31,689 nt of DNA from Pedosphaera sp. (GTDB lineage Bacteria > Verrucomicrobiota > Verrucomicrobiia > Limisphaerales > UBA9464): positions 1-31,689 of the forward strand of contig SIAZ01000004.1 in NCBI GenBank assembly GCA_009695405.1, written 5' to 3'. Both the position numbers and the translations under genes were made by a program. The notes under the pieces were generated by a model. It made no database searches. It saw only the letters and a program-made list of their open reading frames with translations, and was not told where the DNA came from. This document shows, one piece after another, positions 25,304 through 31,689 of this stretch. Numbering within the stretch: the first letter of the stretch is position 1; every line of letters starts with the position of its first letter.

Positions 25304-26896
25304 ATGACTCCCTCGTTTGAGAACTTTACGGCAACTGATCCCCGATCAATGGAGACAGCGAACCGTGGTCAAGGATCTCCCTGGCATCGCTCTGGCTCAT
25401 CCAACAACCCACTCGATCAGTCTCCTCATTCGCGACGCGAATTTCTTTGGCGATCCGGTGGCGGCTTGGGAGGTATCGCTCTCACTAGCCTTCTCGGAGG
25501 GGAAGGCCTGCTGGGTACAAAGGCTTCGGCCTCAACAACCTCACCTCATATCGCTGTTCCGCACCACAAGCCGAAAGCAAAAAGGGTCATTCAATTATTT
25601 ATGGGCGGCGCTGCCAGCCACCTTGATCTCTTCGATTACAAAGCGGAACTGATAAAACGAGACGGTCAAAAAAGTGATTTTGGCGAGGCAGTAGAGGCTT
25701 TTCAAGATGGTCTTGGCCCTTGGATGAAACCGGTCTGGCCCTTCAAACCCTACGGTCAATCAGGGCGAATGCTGGGCGAAACGGTATCGGCTCTTGGCGC
25801 CGTTGCCGATGAACTCGCCTTCGTTCATAACTTGGTAGGCAAAACCGGTATCCATAGCCAAGCCACCTATCTGCAGGCTACCGGTTTTCAGTTACCCGGT
25901 TTTCCAGGAATGGGTTCTTGGGTCAGCTACGGACTGGGTAACATCAACGAAAACTTGCCGGCGTTCGTCGTCCTCCCAGATCATCGTGGCTTTGCTTCTA
26001 ATGGCCCAAAAAACTGGGACTCCGCTTTCCTCCCAGGTCAGCACGCTGGAACGATTATTTACCCCGGTCAAGACACTCCAATCGCGGATCTTTTTCCCGG
26101 TAAATCGGGTAACTATGTGTCTCCAAAAAGCGAGGCTGCAACCCTGTCTCTCCTCACTCGCTTTAATCGCGAACATGCAGCTTTTCGCGAGGGAGATACT
26201 CGTTTGGAAGCTCGAATTCGTAGCTACGAACTGGCGGCGCGTATGCAGTTGGCCGCTCCTGAGGCCATGGATATTTCGCGGGAACCCGATTCACTCCTCG
26301 CTCTCTACGGCATTCAAAGGAATCCTCCCACTTGGGTCAAAGAAATCAATGATGCTGAAGAAATGGATTATTTTGGGCGCAAATGCATCGTGGCCCGAAG
26401 ACTCATCGAAAGGGGGGTTCGCTTTGTTCAGATCTGGAGCGGTAATGACAACGGATTTCCCCGTCGCAACTGGGATTCGCACGAAGATATCCGACGCGAT
26501 CATGGTCCCCTTTCCATGGGCTTTGCGCGTGGCGCCGCTGCCTTGATTCAAGATCTGAAACAACGAGGCCTTCTCGACGACACACTCATTCTCTGGACCA
26601 CTGAATTCGGTCGTATGCCCTCTTCACAAGGGGGCAAGGGTCGTGATCATAATCCTTATTGTTTTACCAATTGGTTGTGTGGCGGTGGTATTCGCGGTGG
26701 AGCGACTGCCGGCGAAAGTGATCAATGGGGCTACAAACCACTCGATCGTAAACACTCAACTTCTGTCTACGATATCCATGCCACTATTCTTCACCTCCTG
26801 GGCATCGAACACACTCGGCTTACTTTTCGTAGCAATGGCGTCGATCGTCGCTTAACCGACGTCCACGGAGATGTCATTTCAGGCTTGTTAGCCTGA
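25304..26896 (+). CDS. DUF1501 protein C, Tat-exported
   Basis: A 530-residue DUF1501 protein, longer than copies A and B. The Tat signal SRREFLWRSGGGLGGIALTSLLG begins only at about residue 43, after a hydrophilic lead, so translation may start later (an in-frame ATG lies at 25349, residue 16). The conserved blocks are FMGGAASHLDLFDYK, WTTEFGRMP, GRDHNPYCFTNWLCGGG and HATILHLLGIEHTRLTF. The insert NDNGFPRRNWDSHEDIRRDH resembles the copy B stretch MDNQRSWDGHEDIVGNH and is shorter in copy A, so B and C may be closer relatives. It is the second gene of the PSD1-C operon and ends in a hairpin that overlaps its stop codon. Confidence 0.9.
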   Translation: MTPSFENFTATDPRSMETANRGQGSPWHRSGSSNNPLDQSPHSRREFLWRSGGGLGGIALTSLLGGEGLLGTKASASTTSPHIAVPHHKPKAKRVIQLFMGGAASHLDLFDYKAELIKRDGQKSDFGEAVEAFQDGLGPWMKPVWPFKPYGQSGRMLGETVSALGAVADELAFVHNLVGKTGIHSQATYLQATGFQLPGFPGMGSWVSYGLGNINENLPAFVVLPDHRGFASNGPKNWDSAFLPGQHAGTIIYPGQDTPIADLFPGKSGNYVSPKSEAATLSLLTRFNREHAAFREGDTRLEARIRSYELAARMQLAAPEAMDISREPDSLLALYGIQRNPPTWVKEINDAEEMDYFGRKCIVARRLIERGVRFVQIWSGNDNGFPRRNWDSHEDIRRDHGPLSMGFARGAAALIQDLKQRGLLDDTLILWTTEFGRMPSSQGGKGRDHNPYCFTNWLCGGGIRGGATAGESDQWGYKPLDRKHSTSVYDIHATILHLLGIEHTRLTFRSNGVDRRLTDVHGDVISGLLA

Positions 26897-26897
26897 A
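26878..26897 (+). terminator. Hairpin over the DUF1501-C stop codon
   Basis: TTCAGGCTTGTTAGCCTGAA is a perfect eight-pair stem with a TGTT loop. It contains the last codons and the TGA stop of DUF1501-C (26894-26896). No T-tract follows, so it may protect the transcript end or aid factor-dependent termination rather than act as a classic intrinsic terminator. Confidence 0.45.
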
Positions 26898-26923
26898 CCC
26901 GAATCTCCTGATCTGCTCATCGC

Positions 26924-26941
26924 CGCCCTCTCAACAGGGCG
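26924..26941 (+). terminator. Second hairpin downstream of DUF1501-C
   Basis: CGCCCT-CTCAAC-AGGGCG is a six-pair GC-rich stem followed within ten bases by CTCTTTATT. Together with the hairpin at the stop codon it probably ends the PSD1-C/DUF1501-C transcript. The poor T-tract keeps confidence moderate. Confidence 0.4.
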
Positions 26942-27105
26942 TTACCGCTCTTTATTCCCGCTGCTAGATTTTGAAAACAGGACGACAACTGGATTTAAAT
27001 TTTCAGTCATTGGCCTTAGCTTGAAACCTCTTTTTATTAACTTACTCCCAAAGAAGATGCAGACCGCTTCTCGACTTCTCTGGATCAGCCCATAAAGTCG
27101 CCTTT

Positions 27106-29976
27106 ATGATCCGCAGGCTTATTACTGTGTCCTTCGCTTCTTTTATCGCCTTGGAGCTCTTTAGCCGGGCGGCAGCGGAAGAACTATCACCCCCAGGCTT
27201 TAGACCGTCCGCCCACGGATTTCATGCGCTCGTTGGTGCTAAAGTGGTCCTACGTCCTGGAACCTCATTCACTAATGGTACAATTGTCATTCGCGACGGT
27301 ACCGTTACCGCCGTGGGGCCGAATCTTCCTGCACCGAGTGGAGCACGGATTTGGGACCTTTCGGGTACGGTAATTTATGCCGGTTTTATTGACCCTTACT
27401 TCACTCTTGGCTCGAAAGACACCCCGGTCAGTACTTCCGGTAGCGAACCTATTTCAGGCGGCCTCACTTCCGGTGGCCCACGCTATTTCGGGGTCGCCGG
27501 TGAGGAACGTGATCCCGGCCGAATCGGACCCGGACACGGAATTCCTGACATCACCCCAGAGCGGCGGATGGTAGATGCCTTATCCCCTAATCCCAAGGCG
27601 TTGAAAGAAATGCGTGAACTTGGCTTCACAGCGGCCAATATAGTACCGAGAATCGGACTTCTTCGTGGGCGCTCCGCTGCAGTGCAACTGGGAGAAAGTT
27701 CCCCCAACAGTGCCCTTCTTCGGGCTGAAACCTCGCACCACGCTGCCTTTGCGGCTGGCCACGGTGGGGACGATTATCCGAATTCGCTGATGGGTGCCAT
27801 TGCCGCTATCCGACAATCTTTCCTCGATGCGAATTGGTATCAAAAAAATAACCAAGATTACCAAGCTCCCCCCTCTCAGAGATCTCGTCCCGTCTTCAAT
27901 GCGGCATTGGATGCTTTGGCTCCACTCACCCTTGGTTCCTCTGCCCTTCCACTGGTGTTCGAATCAGGCAGCGTTCTCATGCAAGATCGCGCCACCCAAC
28001 TGTGCGCGGAGTTCGGCTTGGTTCCCCAACTGGTTGCGAGCGGACAGGAATGGAGGCGACCCGATCTTATTCGCCAAATCGCTGCCAAAAAAATCCCTTT
28101 CATTGTTCCTCTTTGCTTTCCTGCTTTGCCTAAATTCCCCGATGAAACCGACTGGGAAGAGGTTTCTCTGGATCTTCTACGTGCTTGGGATTGGGCGCCA
28201 GAAAATCCCGCATTTCTCCGTCAATCTGGTGCCGAAATTGCCCTAACCACCTACGGATTAACCGATAAAAAGTCTTTCCGAACAGCGCTTGGATCTGCCC
28301 TCGATCGGGGTCTTAGTGAAGACGATGCCCTTGCCGCCTTAACTACCATCCCAGCAACCCTCTGCGGATTGGGCTCGCGTTTAGGTGAAATCAGCACCGG
28401 TCGCATCGCCAATCTTACCGTCTGTGATGCCCCAGGCTACTTTGATTCAGAGACCCGAGTCCGTGCGGTTTGGATTGATGGCATCCACTACGAAAGTGAT
28501 GCCACCTTAAAACCAAAAAAAGAGCTTAAACCGGAGGAAATCAAGAAGAAGAAGGCCTCCCAAGAACTCGCCACAAAGCGCGTTGCTCGACCTCCCAACG
28601 AGGGGCGTGGTCCCTCCACCAATCCCCCCGCTCTGCGCATCCGCAATGCAACTCTCTGGACCAGTAGCTCTCAGGGCATCCTCACCCACGGCGATCTGGT
28701 CGTGCGAGAGGGTCGTATTGAGTCCGTAGGTAGAACGTCTAAACTAGGTGTTTATCACGAAATCGATGGAACAGGGCTCCATGTGGCTCCGGGCATTATT
28801 GATTGCCACTCTCACTCAATGATTCTCGGTGCAGTCAACGAAGCCACGCTTCCCAGCACAGCAATGGTGCGAATCGCTGATGTCATCAATTCGGAGACGG
28901 ACACGTTTCACCAACAATTGGCGGGAGGCACTACCGTGGCTAATCTGCTCCACGGTTCCGCTAATCCTATCGGAGGACAAAACGCCGTCATCAAACTTCG
29001 AAACGGTGCTTTACCCGGAAAACTCCTCCTCGAAGGTGCTCCATCCGGCATCAAATTCGCACTGGGCGAGAACGTTAAACAATCCAATTGGGGCGAAAAA
29101 AATGTCACCCGTTTCCCTCAAACACGGATGGGCGTCGGCACTTTCTACATCAACCGCTTCACCGCTGCCCAACAGCACCGTGCGGCACTTCTCAAGGGAT
29201 CGAATGAAGATGGTTCCCCCGTACGTCCAGACCTCGAACTAGCCGCTCTTGTTGAGATCCTCGACGGAAAAAGACGCATCCATTGCCACAGTTATCGGCA
29301 AGACGAAATTCTGGCTTTCCTGCGGATTATGGAATCCTTCGGCGTGCGGGTCGCAACTTTTCAACATGTTCTTGAAGGTTATAAAGTCGCCGATGAATTG
29401 GCCCGCCACGGTGCTGGGGCGAGTTCCTTCTCTGATTGGTGGGCCTACAAAGTAGAGGTCTTTGACGCTATCCCCTATTCGGGTAGCTTAATGCATCAAA
29501 GAGGGGTCACGGTCAGCTTCAATTCAGACTCGAGCGATTTTGCCCGCCGCCTCAATTTTGAAGCTGCTAAGGCGGTCAAATACGGAGGGACTCCTGAGCC
29601 TGATGCTCTCAATTTCGTCACCATTAATCCGGCTAAACAACTTGGGATCGAAGCTCGAGTCGGATCTCTGGAACCCGGTAAGGATGCTGATTTTTCTCTC
29701 TGGACCGGGTCCCCGCTCGATTCTTCAAGCCTGTGTCTCGAGACTTGGATCGATGGATCACGCTACTTTCGGCGCTCCGACGAAGCGACTCGTTCCGAAG
29801 CCTTAAAGACCGAAAGAAAAGCTCTCATCGCCAAAGCAAAGCAAATTGCCGACGGCCCAATCGAAGCAACTGCCACAGAAGGTGCTCGAAAACAATTCTT
29901 CGCCCGCGCTCTCGAACAATCTCATCACCTCGGTGTCTCCGAATGCCAGAATTGCTTGCTTCGGCAAAAGAACTAA
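27106..29976 (+). CDS. Exported tandem amidohydrolase, first half degenerate
   Basis: A 956-residue protein with a Sec signal (MIRRLITVSFASFIALELFS, cleavage near AAA-EE) and two amidohydrolase-superfamily halves joined by a lysine-rich linker (about 468-495). The first half (about 40-460) has the beta-sandwich start ALVGAKVVLRPG but reads YAGFIDPYFTLG where the metal-binding HxH should be, so it cannot bind metal in the usual way. The second half (from about 508) reads APGIIDCHSH with H568 and H570, then H726/H728 in IHCHSY, H754 in FQHVLEGY and D808 in FNSDSSD, an apparently complete binuclear-type site. GSLEPGKDADFSLW closes the fold. It probably hydrolyses amide or cyclic-amide bonds outside the cytoplasm; the substrate is unknown. 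The PLP enzyme gene follows after 27 bases. Confidence 0.85.
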   Translation: MIRRLITVSFASFIALELFSRAAAEELSPPGFRPSAHGFHALVGAKVVLRPGTSFTNGTIVIRDGTVTAVGPNLPAPSGARIWDLSGTVIYAGFIDPYFTLGSKDTPVSTSGSEPISGGLTSGGPRYFGVAGEERDPGRIGPGHGIPDITPERRMVDALSPNPKALKEMRELGFTAANIVPRIGLLRGRSAAVQLGESSPNSALLRAETSHHAAFAAGHGGDDYPNSLMGAIAAIRQSFLDANWYQKNNQDYQAPPSQRSRPVFNAALDALAPLTLGSSALPLVFESGSVLMQDRATQLCAEFGLVPQLVASGQEWRRPDLIRQIAAKKIPFIVPLCFPALPKFPDETDWEEVSLDLLRAWDWAPENPAFLRQSGAEIALTTYGLTDKKSFRTALGSALDRGLSEDDALAALTTIPATLCGLGSRLGEISTGRIANLTVCDAPGYFDSETRVRAVWIDGIHYESDATLKPKKELKPEEIKKKKASQELATKRVARPPNEGRGPSTNPPALRIRNATLWTSSSQGILTHGDLVVREGRIESVGRTSKLGVYHEIDGTGLHVAPGIIDCHSHSMILGAVNEATLPSTAMVRIADVINSETDTFHQQLAGGTTVANLLHGSANPIGGQNAVIKLRNGALPGKLLLEGAPSGIKFALGENVKQSNWGEKNVTRFPQTRMGVGTFYINRFTAAQQHRAALLKGSNEDGSPVRPDLELAALVEILDGKRRIHCHSYRQDEILAFLRIMESFGVRVATFQHVLEGYKVADELARHGAGASSFSDWWAYKVEVFDAIPYSGSLMHQRGVTVSFNSDSSDFARRLNFEAAKAVKYGGTPEPDALNFVTINPAKQLGIEARVGSLEPGKDADFSLWTGSPLDSSSLCLETWIDGSRYFRRSDEATRSEALKTERKALIAKAKQIADGPIEATATEGARKQFFARALEQSHHLGVSECQNCLLRQKN

Positions 29977-30003
29977 ACCAATCCAGCTTTCCGCCCAAAT
30001 CTA

Positions 30004-31101
30004 ATGCTCGAGTTTCTTGACAATACCCATGTCCAAGTCGGGGTAAAGCGTCTCGTCTACTTTGGCGGCTGTAATTATCTCGGACTCGCTTGGCATTCGT
30101 CACTCCAAGCGGCACTGGTCCGAGCCTCCGCTTCGGGCCCATTTCAGACGGGGGCCTCTCGACAAACTACCGGCGAACATCCGGAATTTCTTCAGACAGA
30201 ACGGGCTACGGCTGAATTCTTCGGGACTGAATCTGCTGCCTTTTTTCCCACAGGATATTTGGCTTCTATGGCCGCTCTCGATGGACTTCGCGACCGCATT
30301 GACTGCGTTCTGATCGACGCTGGAGCTCACCGCTGTCTGCGAGATGGGGCTCGGTTGACCGGACATCCTGTTATTGAATTTCCGCATCGAGATTCGAACG
30401 GATTGAGAAAGGCAATCAAGGCTTTACCACGAGGCGCGGCACCTCTCGTGGCGACGGATGGCACGGGAGCTATTCGACCGGGCACAGCACCTTTGCAAGC
30501 CTTTCTTGATCAACTGCCCTCGACTGGGCTTCTTGTGGTCGATGACGCCCACGGTGCCGGAGTCCTTGGGGTAACCGGCCGAGGCTTGGTAGCACATCTC
30601 GGAATTCAAGATCCTAGAGTCGTTCAGTGTGTTACCTTCGCCAAAGCATTTGCTACAGCAGGCGGTGCGGTTTTAGGAACAAGCGATTTAATCAGCCAGA
30701 TTCGGAACTTAGCGGGTGCCTACACTGGATCGACAACCCAACCCCTCTCACTCCTTGCCGCCGTCCAAGCCTCAATTCGCTTAGTCCATCGCAGCCTAGG
30801 TCGCATCCGACGTTTCCAATCCAATCAACGACTCTTCGCCGACGCTGTTCAACACTTAGCCCGCATTGAATCTGACCCTCAAACCCCAGTTAGTGTGCTC
30901 TACTCTCGGAACGAACGAGAAGCGATTTACCTTGCTACCGAGTTGATCAAAGCAGGAATTCATCCTCCTTGGATTCGCTATCCTGGTGGTCCAGAAGGTG
31001 GATTTTTTCGTTTCGCAATTTCTGCCGCTCATCGCCCAATTGAGATCCGAGGGTTAGCCTCAATACTAACCTCCGTGCTACAGTCTGAGCTCTCAGATTG
31101 A
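30004..31101 (+). CDS. PLP-dependent alpha-oxoamine synthase family enzyme (BioF/Kbl-like)
   Basis: A 365-residue fold-type I PLP enzyme of the AONS/KBL group, whose members join an amino acid to an acyl thioester, or split 2-amino-3-oxobutyrate. Visible landmarks: GGCNYLGLAWH (21-31), H109 in DAGAHRCLRDGARL as the PLP-stacking histidine, D180 and H183 in VDDAHGAGVLG, and K214 in TFAKAFATAGGAVLG as the Schiff-base lysine. The glycine-rich entry is TGASRQTTGEHPEF rather than the usual GSGGSR. No biotin genes are near, so BioF itself is not asserted. Slightly shorter than AONS (about 385). It likely shares a transcript with the amidohydrolase (27-base gap), but one product is exported and the other cytoplasmic. 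Confidence 0.82.
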   Translation: MLEFLDNTHVQVGVKRLVYFGGCNYLGLAWHSSLQAALVRASASGPFQTGASRQTTGEHPEFLQTERATAEFFGTESAAFFPTGYLASMAALDGLRDRIDCVLIDAGAHRCLRDGARLTGHPVIEFPHRDSNGLRKAIKALPRGAAPLVATDGTGAIRPGTAPLQAFLDQLPSTGLLVVDDAHGAGVLGVTGRGLVAHLGIQDPRVVQCVTFAKAFATAGGAVLGTSDLISQIRNLAGAYTGSTTQPLSLLAAVQASIRLVHRSLGRIRRFQSNQRLFADAVQHLARIESDPQTPVSVLYSRNEREAIYLATELIKAGIHPPWIRYPGGPEGGFFRFAISAAHRPIEIRGLASILTSVLQSELSD

Positions 31102-31316
31102 TCTCGGACTGCTTCGATATAGCGCAGAGAGAGAAGCCGGATTATCGTTGGTTGCTTTGGGTTTAAAAAGTGCCGAGAAAAGCTAATTCGATTCGATATC
31201 GAATTATTTGGCTTGAGTATTCTTGTGGCAAATTTAAAGAAAAACCTGCCCTGAAAAACCCAATTAAATCAAAACTTTGATCAAAATCAGAAGGCAGTAA
31301 ATATATCTTTGCTCTC
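31102..31316. other. AT-rich non-coding stretch with palindrome
   Basis: No convincing gene. It forms part of the 588-base gene-poor right end. It contains ATTCGATATCGAAT (31191-31204), a perfect palindrome that also sits in a longer pairing, AATTCGAT (31185-31192) with ATCGAATT (31198-31205). Read on the minus strand, this is followed by AGCTTTTC, so it could be a weak terminator for whatever is transcribed from the right. Confidence 0.45.
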
Positions 31317-31490
31317 TTACATAGCAGCAGAAATTTGCTTTTTTGACACGGAGGGTAAAAAGAGTTCCTCAGCCTTCCGCAGGTAGGTGAGTTTGCCGGC
31401 GATGACTGCAAAGATGCCATTGTCTGCCAGTGCCCCTAGGAACTGGCTCAACAACAGGATCCGATAATTTCTGGGAGAGTGTTTAATCAA
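31317..31490 (-). pseudogene. Truncated N-terminus of an MFS-type transporter
   Basis: The minus-strand frame from TTG 31490 reads a 57-residue peptide starting (M)IKHSPRNYRILLLSQFLG, then ALADNGIFAVIAGKLTYL. This resembles the first transmembrane helix and loop of major-facilitator or lysophospholipid-transporter-like proteins, where a D-N pair follows helix 1. Instead of helix 2 the frame runs into KAEELFLPSVSKKQ and stops at 31317, and I find no continuation in the other frames down to 31100. It is therefore a remnant or a heavily truncated gene. The frame is open upstream to 31661, but that part looks non-coding. Confidence 0.45.
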
Positions 31491-31503
31491 AACATTGTTT
31501 TGA
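31487..31503. repeat. 17-bp near-perfect palindrome
   Basis: TCAAAACATTGTTTTGA has eight-base arms around a single T. It overlaps the presumed start of the MFS remnant and lies beside the hairpin-rich segment. It could be an operator or the border of an inserted element. Confidence 0.5.
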
Positions 31504-31509
31504 GTCGCG

Positions 31510-31554
31510 TTGGGCGATGAGTACCCAATCGGGTGTGAATCCCGTGCATTCACG
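31510..31554 (+). other. Cluster of overlapping small hairpins (structured RNA candidate)
   Basis: Four stems overlap in 45 bases: TTGGG/CCCAA (31510-31514 with 31524-31528), ACCC/GGGT (31523-31526 with 31531-31534), CGGG/CCCG (31530-31533 with 31541-31544) and CGTG/CACG (31543-31546 with 31551-31554). Several are mutually exclusive. A strong Shine-Dalgarno-like GGAGGTGATC lies downstream at 31581-31590. The pattern could be the leader of a regulated or mobile gene, for example part of a group II intron; I cannot identify it from one partial copy. Confidence 0.3.
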
Positions 31555-31584
31555 AGTTGACGGTAAGAATCAGTTCCAGAGGAG

Positions 31585-31689
31585 GTGATCGTCCTTGTTT
31601 TTGACCAGGACGCAGAGTTGAAGGAGATGGGTAAGGCCGGGGCGGCTCCAGAACTGACCACAGCCCCGGAGACGGCGCTGAAACTGTTT
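31585..31689 (+). CDS. Unrecognised partial reading frame leaving the window
   Basis: From GTG 31585 a frame of 35 codons stays open to the window end and reads VIVLVFDQDAELKEMGKAG, then APELTTAPETALKLF. ATG 31627, directly after AAGGAG, is another possible start. The sequence is more GC-rich than the flank to its left, and the hairpin cluster lies just upstream. I do not recognise the protein. It could be the beginning of a transposase or of an intron-encoded protein; with so little visible this is a guess. Confidence 0.3.
   Translation, partial: MIVLVFDQDAELKEMGKAGAAPELTTAPETALKLF

Noticed and set aside
30004..31101. Naming the PLP enzyme BioF
   Set aside because: No biotin genes are adjacent and the glycine-rich entry differs; family-level naming is all the sequence supports.
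31163..31420. Minus-strand open frame of 85 codons as continuation of the transporter
   Set aside because: Its translation has no membrane-helix pattern matching MFS helix 2 and is rich in isolated F, S and L from AT-rich sequence.
1..31689. CRISPR arrays, tRNA or rRNA genes
   Set aside because: No regularly spaced direct repeats, no cloverleaf with a TTCRANNC-type arm between genes, and no conserved rRNA segment were seen on reading.

Overview
The window looks like a chromosomal segment of a heterotrophic Verrucomicrobiota bacterium (Pedosphaera/Limisphaerales-like) or a close relative in the PVC group. The reasons are family content: three PSD1-type proteins (DUF1549 plus DUF1553, two of them with an N-terminal c-type cytochrome), each followed by a Tat-exported DUF1501 protein; an H-X9-DG pseudopilin-like protein; an exported CotH-kinase-like protein; and a PQQ-repeat beta-propeller. 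Base composition is moderate and coding density is high. I see no rRNA, tRNA or CRISPR array.

Layout. 1-6000: a pseudopilin-like gene that has lost its N-terminal helix, a CotH-like secreted protein, a convergent PQQ-propeller protein, and a clear YjhG/YagF-type sugar-acid dehydratase (D-xylonate dehydratase family). 6141-8702: a fused two-half M16 zinc peptidase. 8753-20566 (minus strand): a tight six-gene unit read PSD1-B, DUF1501-B, GH95-like glycosidase, PSD1-A, DUF1501-A, intradiol dioxygenase, with overlapping or nearly abutting genes from PSD1-B to DUF1501-A. 20747-21688: a divergent exported CBM9-like protein. 21750-22411: a possible tiny ribbon-helix-helix-like reading frame divergent from a GNAT acetyltransferase. 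22517-26896: a third PSD1/DUF1501 pair without the N-terminal cytochrome. 27106-31101: an exported tandem amidohydrolase with a degenerate first half, followed closely by a PLP enzyme of the AONS/KBL family. 31102-31689: a gene-poor end with a truncated MFS-type N-terminus, palindromes, a run of small hairpins and a short open frame leaving the window.

How it may work together (inference): the minus-strand unit and the divergent CBM9-like gene resemble a polysaccharide-utilisation locus. A GH95-like glycosidase would remove sugars. The exported cytochrome-containing PSD1 proteins and their DUF1501 partners would act on the same polymer by unknown chemistry. An exported intradiol dioxygenase would open catechol-type rings. 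The YjhG-type dehydratase could feed on sugar acids released from such polymers, but it is not linked to the operon. The least understood and most interesting part is the repeated PSD1-DUF1501 pairing together with a glycosidase and a ring-cleaving dioxygenase.
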